A stretch of 64,000 nucleotides of DNA from Dimargaris cristalligena (Eukaryota; Kickxellomycota; Dimargaritomycetes; Dimargaritales; Dimargaritaceae). A program made the position numbers and the translations under genes. The stretch spans positions 1-64,000 of the forward strand of contig JANBQC010000002.1 of assembly GCA_027576995.1 (NCBI GenBank). The letters run 5' to 3'. Below the pieces are notes generated by a model. That model had not been told where the DNA came from and made no database searches. It saw only the letters and a list, made by a program, of their open reading frames with translations. The first letter of the stretch is position 1. The number at the start of each line of letters is the position of its first letter. Below are positions 23,851-34,678 of the stretch, in pieces.

Positions 23851-24715
23851 AGCGAGGTCTCGAGCTTTACCTTGCTTTGTTATAGCAGTACAGAAAGGAA
23901 GAGGAGTAAACGGGAAGGAAGAAAGGAAGGAAGGAAGGCGGTGGGTAAAAACAGCCCTATTGTACACACCACCTGCCCGGTTGATAACAGGGAAAAATAG
24001 AGTTTCTCCCATGATGGGACCTACTACGGCAACAGAGGCGGCCCTTTTTAAATAGAGAAAGGTATCCGCTGTTTTGGTGCAGGTGTTCAAAGCCCGACAG
24101 GTGGCAGAAGAGAGACACCATTGGGTGCCTTTGGCGTTGACTGGTGGTAGTGGTGGTGTATATTACAATATGCATATGAATATTATTATTTGAATTAGAA
24201 TTAGAATTGACTGGAATAAATAGAATAATCACCATTTTGTGACGTGACGGCGAAAACTGATTACCCCCGATGCAACAGCCACTCAATGCCCCAGAACCAA
24301 TGACCGTGCTCAATTTATTATAATCGCACCTATTGTATTCTCCGAAATCTCTAGTGACTTTTAATGGTGGAGACTTGAGTTAGACTATATAAATTCAGCC
24401 GCGGCCGCCGCCCTCTTTACCACACACAGCTCTCTCTCTCTCTATCTATTGGCCCTTTTCCTCGTCAGTGCACAATCCCCTCCTCCTGTTTCTTTCCCCT
24501 CCTTCTTGCATGGGTTGGAAGTCCTTTCCACACAAAGGCACTTGACTCATAAATAGGCTGTGGTCTTATTAATGGCCTATCCCTAGCCCCTTGTTTTCTT
24601 TTAGATTAAATTATTAAATAATATTTCCTCGTTGCCCTCTCTATTGCTGCTATTCGCCCTGGGCTCCTTGAGTACCTCTCACTCTCTTTACTTTAGCGAT
24701 CTCTCCCCCGCCGCC
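23851..24715. other. divergent promoter region, RAD52 / DASS transporter
   Basis: The two genes are transcribed away from each other. It contains GGAAGG-type repeats (23915-23940), GGTGGTAGTGGTGGTG near 24145-24160, a good TATA element and a CT-rich tract toward the transporter start. Confidence 0.6.
24386..24393 (+). promoter_or_regulatory. TATA-like element upstream of the DASS transporter
   Basis: TATATAAA, followed by a GC-rich patch and then a CT-rich tract (about 24425-24447) typical of fungal initiation regions. It is about 320 bp before the proposed ATG. Confidence 0.45.
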
Positions 24716-27700
24716 ATGTCAAACCTTACTGATTCGTCCAGGACTGTTGCCCCTCCGGCCATGTACGGCGCCATACCTATAGCCCATTGCCCTCCGGCGC
24801 ATTCCCCCGGTTTTGAGCCCGAACCTGTCAAGTCCGTTTGGCGACAAGGTAAGCCCCGTTAATTGCGCATATACCCAAAACCCACTCAAAAACCTACTCT
24901 TTACCGGCACGGGGTTTTTAGTCCGAAGGCGAGGAAAGGAGAGAAGGAGGGTGGAACTATCGTTTTATGCAACCGGGTATAATATTGCACCCCCCTTAAA
25001 CCCCCAATAAACTCGAGTGTGGACGTGCGAGCAGTGCGCTCAATTTCTGCACCTCGGCCATTAGTTCCTAGCGACCAGCCAATAAACTTACTATCCCGAA
25101 CTCCTATGCACTCTACGCTCTATAATAACTCCCCCTCCCAGACCTGAGGACCAACCTCTGGCGCGTCTGGGATCGGTTCCCCCTGATTCGCACTCTCCCC
25201 GTGCTTCTGCTCGTGGTGGGCCTGTGGCACTTTCCGTATCCCGCCTACCTCGATCCCACCGGTCCGCGGATTCTAAGCGTCTATATTGGCATGATTGCCG
25301 CGGTAATGCTCACGTCCTACGAACTGTCCGTGATTGTAACTTTGGCCCTAGCCTTTCTAATCGTTACTCAGAATCTGCAGTGTTCCACCCCCGGAGGCGG
25401 CTGGATAGCCTGTCACCGCTGTCAGACGACCGGACCTGACGGCCGCCCCCTTTGTCACGGTATGGAGGGCGCTTTTCAAACTGCCGTGTCCGGCTTCTCC
25501 AACAAGATTAATTGGCTGGTAAGTAAACTATGCGTATATCTGTCCTGATCATTCCCCCGTTTATATATATATATATATATACCCTCGGTATATGCTCGCA
25601 TGCGGCCTTCTAATCTAGTCCAAACTCATCGACTAGAGTGGGGGGGTGATCCTGGGCCATTCCACCTGCTTACATGATCCTGCATTAACCCCCCTCCTGC
25701 CCTTACTCTCCCCTTCCTCTTTCTCCTGTTGCTGCCATCATTACCCCTGGGATGCTGCTGACCTGGCTCCATAGGTATTTAGTGCGTTTCACATTGGCAA
25801 AGGTAAGTCTCCGCAATATCGGCTGCACGCGGTGTATGCGTAGTCATGGGCATGATCAAGTGCCATGGGTAGATGGACAATGATGCCCACAGGTTAATCC
25901 CGTGAGGGGCTGCGATATCAGTCGCTCGATAAACGACGGCCTATACTAAATCTCGCTACATGTATGTTGCCATTTTGTCATGCATAACCTTACGGATGTC
26001 ATCACTAATCTACCTACTATCCCCTAACTGGCCGATTGGACCCAACACTATACAGCCGTTATGGTAAGTGCCTCCCCGCTGGCAACTAACCTATCCATAA
26101 GCTCAGATGGTGGACCTAGTTAGAATCTCGCCCTCTAGTTGATTTACTACTAGGTACCACATGGTCGGATTTTCCGCATGACCCAATGTTTAATACATAT
26201 ATATAATATACCCAGTCATCGGACAAACATGCCCCTTTACCAATTCGACTAACCCCTACCACTTCCTACTATAATATACCCCCACTGGTGTTGGTACTTC
26301 AACTATTGCTTATGGAATAATAGCTCTCCGGGCTTGGTCAACGCATTGGCTTCACTTTGCTTCGAACCATGGGAGGCTCTGCCCTGGGCATCGCCTACGC
26401 CTTTACCCTGGCCGGTAAGTTTATCCCCGGAATTCACATTGTCATCCAAGCATTCAACCGGTTGAATCCAAATACGAGCCACCCCACCATGGACAGTCGA
26501 CGGCCTGACTCACCCTACCCCGTAGTCACTGCATAACCATCCCCTTTCATCATTTCCTGTAGAGATACTATTGGCCCCCTTTGTTCCATCTAATACGGCC
26601 CGAGGTGGGGGGATCATTTATCCCATTGTGGTTTCGGTAATTGAATCGCTCGGAGTCAGCCACCACACCCACCCTGAAATGGGCCAATTTGTACTCTTCG
26701 CTGCCGCCCAGGCCAATCTTATCAGCTCGTCCTTCTTCATAACGGGCATGGCCGGAAACCCCTTACTGGCCCCCAAGGCCCGGGAGATTTTTGGTTTCCA
26801 ATGGGACTTTGGCAAATGGTTTTTAGGCAATTTACTGCCGGGTGGAATCATTGCCCTACTCATGCCATTGGTAGTCTACCGCCTTTTCCGACCTCGGATT
26901 CCACCCTGTGTCATTCGGGACTCTATCGAGGAGCAGAGCCAGTTCGTTAAACCTTTTTCCATGCGCGAATTGGTAAGTACCGGAATAGGCTAATTAGAAG
27001 TGCAGCTGACTGAACCGCCTGGCTGTGCTTGTATATCGCCGATTGATATTGACTGTCTGCATTGCAACCTGACGTAGTCCATTGCCGTTGTGCAGTAAAT
27101 ACAGGGGAAACACCCAATTGCTATCCGCCGACTGGCCATTCTTTGCCGGTCTCCTCCCATGCCAGACGAATTCGCTAACACCTGGCATCTGTCTCTATAT
27201 TCCTCATACAACCATTGGGTGTTCACTAATTCCCGGTTTAGAAACTGTGCGTCATCCTACTTGGAGCACTCGTCCTGTGGGTTACGGGCCCCTTGACCGG
27301 TATCGACAGTGCCGTCGTGGCCTTTTTGGCGTTTGCGGCCTTGGTGGTCACCCGGGTGTTGGAATGGTCCGACGTACTGGGCAACACCACAGCTTGGGAC
27401 ACCCTGTTCTGGCTCGGTAGCTTTATCATACTGGCCGAGCAACTCAATGCCTTTGGAATCACCACTTGGCTGGGTCAGGGCCTGTCGCGCCAGCTGACCG
27501 GTCTACCCCCCTGGCCCGCCCTGGGGGCCCTTTCCATTATTTACGTGGGTACCATGTACCTATTCTCGTCCACGACTAGCCATATTCTAGCCCTGAGCTC
27601 TCCTCTTCTCATGGCGGCTTTCGAGCTTGGCTGTCCGGCCGGACCTGCGGTGGCTATGATCAGCTACCTCAGTGCGCTCGGTAGTTGTCTAACCAATTAC

Positions 27701-27847
27701 TCGACGGGCACGTTGGTCATGTACTTCAGCCAGGATTACATTAGCCGGGGAAGGTGGTTTTTCAATGGCCTGGTAGTACTCGCGCTCTATCTAACCTGTT
27801 ACGCCGTCATCGGCCCCTTCTGGTGGAAGCTGTTGGGGTGGTACTAA
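24716..27847 (+). CDS. DASS/SLC13-type dicarboxylate transporter (DiT/CitT-like), 550 aa, 7 exons
   Basis: Membrane carrier of the divalent anion:sodium symporter family, closest by motif to 2-oxoglutarate/malate translocators of plastids and bacteria. Exons: 24716-24848, 25142-25518, 25775-25802, 26056-26063, 26324-26414, 26563-26972, 27242-27847. Every join keeps frame, including an 8-nt exon. Hydrophobic segments occur throughout. The first substrate/sodium signature is PFVPSNTARGGGIIYPI (SNT at 222-224). The second half has WDTLFWLGSFIILAEQLNAFG and a changed second signature, SSTTSH (458-463), where SNT-type residues are usual. It ends WWKLLGWY as the family does. Between the third hydrophobic segment and SGFSN there is an insertion of about 30 residues with Cys 125, 135, 138 and 149 (one CHRC). 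Substrate and membrane are unknown; no clear targeting signal is seen. Confidence 0.9.
25562..25581. repeat. (TA)n microsatellite in DASS intron 2
   Basis: About 20 bp of AT alternation shortly after the exon 2 donor. Confidence 0.9.
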
Positions 27848-28935
27848 TTAGATCCCAAGGGGGAGATGGTCGTACGGCTAGTGATGTATTTCCTCGATGA
27901 ATCCTGACCATACCTGTGTATATTTATATTGCAATATTATTGTGCTTGCTGTTTCTTGTTACTTTACATTAAACGTGACTAGTTTTGTACCGTTTTGATT
28001 TTCATAAAAACCCCATCGAGAGGTGGGCTTATTAGGGCTAAATGAGCAGACCCTGTAATAAGTCTGGAAATAGGTGTTAAACCGTCGCCATTTTTTTTTT
28101 CGGGAGAAGTATCCTCTCATTTGGAGGAGGTCAGGGCCTGTACAATTATGGGGTTTTCATATTGTCGACTTTGTAGGATGCCTGTGGTTTCTCTATTGTG
28201 AATGACTAGGTTCTATAGGTGAATATTTAATGTAAGATTGGGTTAATCTCATAAACTAGTAGCGGGCCGCCAAATCCAACCACACCCTATGCTTATAGTC
28301 GGTCTTTCAAACCGCGACCCAAATCATTCTTTTATAAAGTAGGACCTATTAAATTATGTTTGGGGGATATATATAAAGGTGTTGTTGGTCAGAGGGTATA
28401 AAAGCCGACTGACCTTTTACCCGGTAATCATAGAGAATCCTACTCATTCATAATGATAGGCGGAAACGACTCAACTGGCGGCCCTTTTGTTACCCAATGG
28501 GTTTCATCAACACAGCCGAGTCATGCGGCCAGTGCCCTCCCCCCTAATACTGGGTAGAGGGAAACTGGGACTGCTAATATAGAACCGGGTAAATAAATGG
28601 TGTGAAAGGGAGGGATTTGGGGAGCCAACCCCCTGCAAAAGATACAAGGACGGTGGGACATTTGTACCTTAAGGCGGGTAGAGCAATACAACCCCCTCCC
28701 CCCCATCATTCAACAACAATTCACTAAGAATACCCCCGCTCTACCAGAAGTACAATTTATACAGGTAGTAAGTAGTATAACTTCAATACTACCTCCCAAT
28801 TCAATAAGATACTATGACTCGCTCTGTCTTAACCTCTCTCGACCCTCTAACTACCCGTGCTGCCCCATTACCGACTGTTCCCACATTTATATTTCCTACT
28901 CCTCTACCCCATTCCATCTTGACTAAGCAGTAGCC
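27848..28935. other. intergenic, DASS transporter to NUDT19
   Basis: DASS 3' flank followed by the NUDT19 promoter side. It is AT-rich and I see no coding frame. A GGGTATAAAAG element near 28396-28406 could be a TATA box, although it lies over 500 bp before the proposed start. Confidence 0.5.
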
Positions 28936-30826
28936 ATGTGGCGAATCCTATCAGGTCAGTGACCCAACGAAAGTAATTCACCCGAGCCCATGAGCCCCAA
29001 TGGGGTATCGGGCAGGCACTGGACCCCTCGACGGTTCTAGCATGCCCTTTTTATCTAACCACAGCCGGCCCGAACAGGCACTCGCTCCAACAACTATCGT
29101 GTAATACCTTGTGACTTTTACTTCCCTATATAGTGAAAACGCCGCTGCCACAGACCCTCCGGAATTCTGCAACGTAGGTTTAAGAGTCGGCCACTAGAGT
29201 CTTCGATTTAATACCATCTTCCAAAGAGACTTAGGTTAGAATTATTTAGGAAACATTTCCTACTCGTTAGTTAGTCACAATCGAACTATTTCACACTATA
29301 CCTGGTAGACTCATATGAATACCGACCGCCTGGTCATGTCTACGGTGTCATATTTCTTTTTATAGGGTGGTCTTAGCGGCCCAGACTTCGTCTCGTCCTG
29401 GTGCGAATGGTTTCAATTATAAAGTAATGCTCATGAAAAGGTAGGCGGGGCTTCTATTTGGTCTGGACCTAACATACGCACTTATCACCGATCTAATTCA
29501 ACAGACTGAGCCAAAGACCTGGTTATCTAAACACATTAGTTATTCAATACTTACAGAAACAAGGTAATATGCACTGATTGATGTCCTATTGGCAGAGTCG
29601 GGACCGGTTCGTTCAAGTACGCCCATGTTTTTCCCGGTAAGCCTGATCTGCTTTATATAATTTGGTGGCAGGGGAGGGAGGGGGCAGTTTGCTAGAAACA
29701 GGAACTTAGCATTCCGTAGGTTGACCTTTCATATCGGGTGGCTGATTATCACGCTCCCGATTTCACTCGCGGTTTATCTACACTTTTGCATGACCACTTA
29801 GGCGGTAACACGGACAATACGGATACATCTCCAGCGTGGCAGTCGCTTCTATCGGTCAAAAGGTAAATCCGGACGATTGCTATGCGGGTCTTCAGCAAGG
29901 CCTGCTTAACCAGGCTCTAATCTATAATCCTATATTAGCACCAACTTACCCGGGCGTCCCATCTATGGTTATATTCTGCATGCCACACCAGGCCCGACCA
30001 AGCCTCACGCATCGCAGGGCTTCGGGAGCTCTTTGAGGAGTGCCGTCTTCTTATGGTCCAACCCCGCCAAGCCACTCTTTCTGGTGCGAAACCAGAAGTA
30101 ACTCTGGTCCAGGATCCCGCCACCCTGACTTCCCTCCAAACGGCGGTCCTGGAACGCCCCGAAGAATATCAGGAATGGTTCACCCGGAACCCCCACTGGT
30201 CGCCTGCGACGGAAGCCCTGCTGCCTCTAGCCCACTGGATAACCCCGATGACCTACCCCAAACGGTACAATACCCGATTTTACCTCCTCCCCTTTAGCCC
30301 GACTGGACTGGATAGCCCTGGCCCTAACTCTGACACTAACTTCCCGCTACCCGAGGTCCATTTACACGCCCACGAAAACTCCGAATTCGCCTGGTTTACC
30401 CCTACGGAGATTCTGGAACAGTACGCCACCGGGGCCGTCCATATGCTGCCCCCGCAGTGGTACGTCCTCAATGACATGCGGGCCCACCCAACCCTGCAAG
30501 GGTTAGTCAACCGCACCAGGCGGACCCCGGTGGTGCCGTTTCTCCCCCACTTCCAGCGGCTTCCGACTGGGCGATTTGCGTCATTGCTCCCGGGGGACCC
30601 CGAGCACCCGTACTCCTACTTGGGAGACGCTCCGCAGGCTGACTCGGCTGTGCTTGGGGAGGAGGATACCAGCTGGTTCCATGGTCGGGTCCGGGGTCCA
30701 GAAGAAGACGGAACTTCGGCCCGGCATCGGTTGATTTTTGATCGTGAGCAGGGGCAGATGATGAACTTGGAATTGCAGCGTAATTTGACCTTCGAAACCC
30801 TGCCCACTCCCGACAGCCACCTTTAA
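28936..30826 (+). CDS. NUDT19-like Nudix hydrolase, 356 aa, 6 exons, peroxisomal tail
   Basis: NUDT19 proteins cleave CoA and acyl-CoA to phosphopantetheines and 3',5'-ADP in peroxisomes. Exons: 28936-28954, 29134-29173, 29366-29440, 29596-29636, 29802-29862, 29992-30826, all in phase. They reconstruct the family N-terminus (SATVVLAAQ, NYKVMLMKR, YAHVFPGG) and the split Nudix box, in which a loop separates GG (59-60) from RELFEEC (90-96). The family's C-terminal half follows (HWITPMTYPKRYNTRFYLLP, FAWFTPTEILEQY, HMLPPQWYVL). The Nudix-box glycine (REUxEExG) is Arg at 97 (codon CGT), an unusual change in a nearly invariant position. The protein ends SHL, a good PTS1 peroxisomal signal. The 19-nt first exon gives the only start that keeps phase. 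Length is close to mammalian NUDT19 (about 360-375). Confidence 0.9.
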
Positions 30827-31870
30827 GGAATCGATGAGATCCAATTAAAGAGCGAGCCCAGCTGGCTTATTCCGGGCCTGGTTCCCGGTGACTAGTGCCC
30901 CAAGTGTTCGATAGTTGCACATATATAAACCGCTAATCATACCCCATAATATTTATTACCCGATGGGCTGGTATTTTCTCCGATTTTCGGATAGGGGAGG
31001 GCAATTGACATTGGAAGCTCTTTGATCCGAGTACGTATATCGCCCGTCCTCAGTGAAACTCTCGAGACTAAGGGGAATAGTAGGCAATGAATGGGAAGCC
31101 GAAGCCCTGGAAAAAAATAACAACAGATAAATAGCAGACGCTATACTGTTGAATTACCAACATGGCGCTGCGTTTCCATGTATCGGGGTGGGGGGGGCTT
31201 CCTTTTACCTGTTAAGAACCATTGTCTGGTGAGATTTTCACGAGACTCGAAAGTGCGCAACTAACCCAACTGCTACGTAGTCAAAATAGAGGAGTTATCA
31301 CCCCGCCTGTCTGACGTGGACGCAAGTACGTGTAGCGGGGATATACCATTGAGCTGTGGTAGGACATGCGTATCTCCCCAATCATATATGCCACCCATAC
31401 TGTACAGCTAGGAATAATAATCGTATTAGGAAGGAAAACATAGTCTAGTCTCCATTTGGAAATGGCACTTATAGTGCACCTCCACTTTATTTACCCTCCT
31501 AATCTACCACTGTGGTATGCTATGGGGGAGGAGGCCAAGACACAGGGGACTAAGAGGCTATTTCCCGGCCATCGGATGGACCAGTTGCCAGGCAACACCA
31601 CTCAGTTTTGGTTCAAACAGGGACAAAACCTGGAGGGAGGGTGCGGCCTATTCAGCAGCTAAGCTTCAGGCCAGGACCCTTTCCCCTACTCCACCACTAT
31701 TCGAGAAGATTCCACCCCACGCTTTCAGGATCTCGTTCATCTCGCTTATATCCTACTACTACAGGTCCTTTCCAGCGGTGTATCCCCTCCGTACATCCCT
31801 CCTTCGTTACTAGGCATTCCCCCCCGATTTTATCGACGCTTTAGTTATTTCCTTTGCAATCCCATTCACA
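30827..31870. other. intergenic, NUDT19 to PHO88
   Basis: No gene recognised. The short frames near 31456-31844 lie in the PHO88 5' flank, which is CT-rich close to the start. Confidence 0.5.
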
Positions 31871-33536
31871 ATGTCCGGTTTCGGTGGTCAGGTACGTGTT
31901 GGGATGCGCTATGCGGCAACCCTACAATCTTGGCGACCTGGTCAGCCAGCAATGTAGCCGATAGCCGTCAGCCCGATTCCAGGCCCCCGAGCCCGGCGTC
32001 TGCATTCCTTGGCGATGACCGCCTTCCCGCTCAGGGGTGGCACTGATTATACTATACACTAATCGCGCTTATCTTCGCCTCCCGTTTGTGTGTATATTGT
32101 GGCTGTACTGTAGATGAGTAACATGGTGTTGGTCCTTGGCCTCGTCCAGGTGGTAAGTGTGCGGAGCCTTTGGCCTTCGCTACAAAGTAGCTAGTTTCCC
32201 ACGTTAAGCGTGCCAACCGAAATACCCCTAATTGATATCCCACACCACACCATGAAACATACTATTCTTCGGGTTGACCGCGCTCCGATGGCTAAGTTAT
32301 GCCCCTTCTTTTTCCACTGCTATTGATAACTCTAACGTGTCTCATATTCATAACCCATTATAACCGCATACCCGTTCTTAGGCCAAACATCTCAATCTAG
32401 AGGACGAAGGCCGCTCGAGGTAAGCCACTAAATTCAATATTTCTTGAAAGGCACGGTCTCAACGGCCAATAGCTATCCCCCCACTACCCTCAAATGCTGT
32501 ATATTCACCTATAATGATTACAGACTAACCCATTTAATGATATGAACCACGTATGTTTGCCACTATGATCCACCCATGGTATTTAGCCTGGTTATCTTTG
32601 GCTTTGCCGCTTCCAACCTGGTCATCCTGCTAGGCTGCCTTTACCTCCGTGTCCTTATTAAGCAAAAGAATGGTAGGTTTCTTAACGACACCACGCCGTG
32701 GGCAATTAAAGAGAGACTACTTATCAAAAATTAGAACATGCCCCACCAGTTTTGCTTGAAACCGGCCCTGAATTTTGCGTGTGCCCTAATCAGTTCGCTG
32801 ACCTCGTCTGTCCTATGCCAATAATCACTACTTACCCCATTGTCTCTACTCTTACCATGTTATAGATTTGACTGCGCTTAAGTACAAGGAGCCTGCCAGC
32901 GTCTCCCATCCTCAGTAAGTTTACCCATATGAATTTTTCGTCTATTAATAGCCCCAACATCCGCGATGAAACACTTGGTCCCCCGACCTCCTTTTTCCCT
33001 GACTCTCCAACTATTAGGGCGAACTACCTTCCATTGACTTCAGGGCTAACTTATTTTTATATTCGTGATTTATCTACTCTCCAATTGGTGATGCACTTTC
33101 TATTAACAGGGGCCAGGATGTTGAAACCACCTTCCGCGACCACGACCTGGCCGAAGTGGATAAGCAAATGAAGTCCGTGGCCATCACCATGGCCATGTTG
33201 GGGTTCATGAATTACAAGTGGGGCTTTATCCAACCCCTTTTCCTGCAATCGGTGCTGCCCCTCAAGACCTTCTTCACCTCCAACCTCGTGAAAATCCACC
33301 TTTTCCACAAGGCCGCCGTCGGTGATTTGACCCGTCCCTGGAAGGCCGAAAATCCCTTCGAAAAGCTGACCCAGGCTGCTGGCGCTAACAATGACACCAC
33401 CGCTCCCGCGGTCGAGGCCTCGGGCCTCCCTAAATTCGAGGAGCTGTCGGCGACCTCTTCCGGTTCGGAAGTTTCTGACTCGGACGCTGCCGATTCGGAC
33501 GATGAGGAAACTGTCGAGCCTAAGAAGGACAAATAA
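31871..33536 (+). CDS. PHO88: PHO88/SND3 ER membrane protein, 219 aa, 6 exons
   Basis: ER membrane protein of the SND targeting route, first described as affecting phosphate transport. Exons: 31871-31891, 32114-32152, 32382-32419, 32587-32672, 32866-32914, 33110-33536, all in phase. Four of the six exons are under 50 nt. There are two hydrophobic segments: NMVLVLGLVQV near the N-terminus and LVIFGFAASNLVILLGCLY. Family motifs are NDLTALKYKEP, TTFRDHDLAEVDKQMKS, AMLGFMNYKWGFIQPLF and VKIHLFHKAAVGDLTRPWKA. The C-terminal tail of about 55 residues is acidic and Ser-rich, ending in Lys/Asp. Length fits the family (about 188-220). The start ATG sits in the 21-nt first exon; the ATG opening exon 2 is a fallback start. 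Confidence 0.94.
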
Positions 33537-34678
33537 ATTGACTGGTTTACTTTGGCTGGACCTCTGCCGTCCTCTTTCCCCAGTTAGTTGCTCACCCCAC
33601 AGGAGGAAATCTATAGCGGCACCTCCTCGTATCCTTCGTTTCATATATCACCATTATTTTCTTTCTCGTTGACACCTTTTGTACATCGGTGGTTGCTTTT
33701 CTGATTGTTCTTTATCCTTGTTTTTAAGTACTGGGTTGGTATCGAAATGGACCCTTCTCCCCCCTCCTTATATAGTTTTATTCCCGGATTGTGATTGCTC
33801 GTAAACAGATTTGTAAGTATTTACTTTCGTTGGTCGAGTCCACCCATTACATTATGATAATATACGACTTTACATATAAAACCCGTATATTTTTTATTAA
33901 AAATCTTCGTGAAACTTATTGCATATATTATTTACAATAAGACCCAAAAGGGATATAGATCAGACATACTATACAGTTAAGTGTTATGCACGTCCCTACC
34001 ATAATTGATTGTTATCCCCCCCCCTGTCTGTCTGTTTCTCTCTGCTAACAATAGAATAGGCAACGGATGTTTGGGCTACGCCCCCCCTCCTGTTATATCC
34101 CATAATGGACATGAATGAGCAATATGCATCCATAAGCTGAGCCACACTACAGTTACCTATTGTTCAATCACAGAATTCGGCCATATGAAATATCCAGCAA
34201 CTGATGGGTGAAATACAGGATGGTTTATAAATGTAAAGGTATAAAAAAAAACCGGGCATAGTTTGGGGTAAAGTGTGTCGATAAATAAAAACAGCATCAT
34301 AAGTCAGGGTGGGGTTGAGACGAGGTGGGAAGATGGTAACTGGGGTGACATACGGAAATGAACATACAGATGGTTAGATGAGAAGTTCGGGGAAGGGGGG
34401 GTTAAGAGGGTGGAAGGGCGAGAATATAGAAACGAAACCTAAATAATCGAATTGCCGTATGCACACGTAATAAGCAATAATAAAAAAAACGTAACGAGCG
34501 TGCAAGATTGAGAGGAGATGGGAAGGAAAGTAAGTGGACACTCATTAAGCAAGTCTCGGAATTTTGGAGACGGCTAGCGAGAAGTGCTAGGCGGTCCCTC
34601 AAGACATTTTACCTGGTTACTTTTGGGGCATGACAGTTGCCTGAAAGGTCAACGCACACAAACGCACACTTGGTTCAT
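33537..34678. other. intergenic between convergent PHO88 and SET-MYND genes
   Basis: This is the 3' end region of both genes. It is AT-rich and I see no coding frame. Confidence 0.55.
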
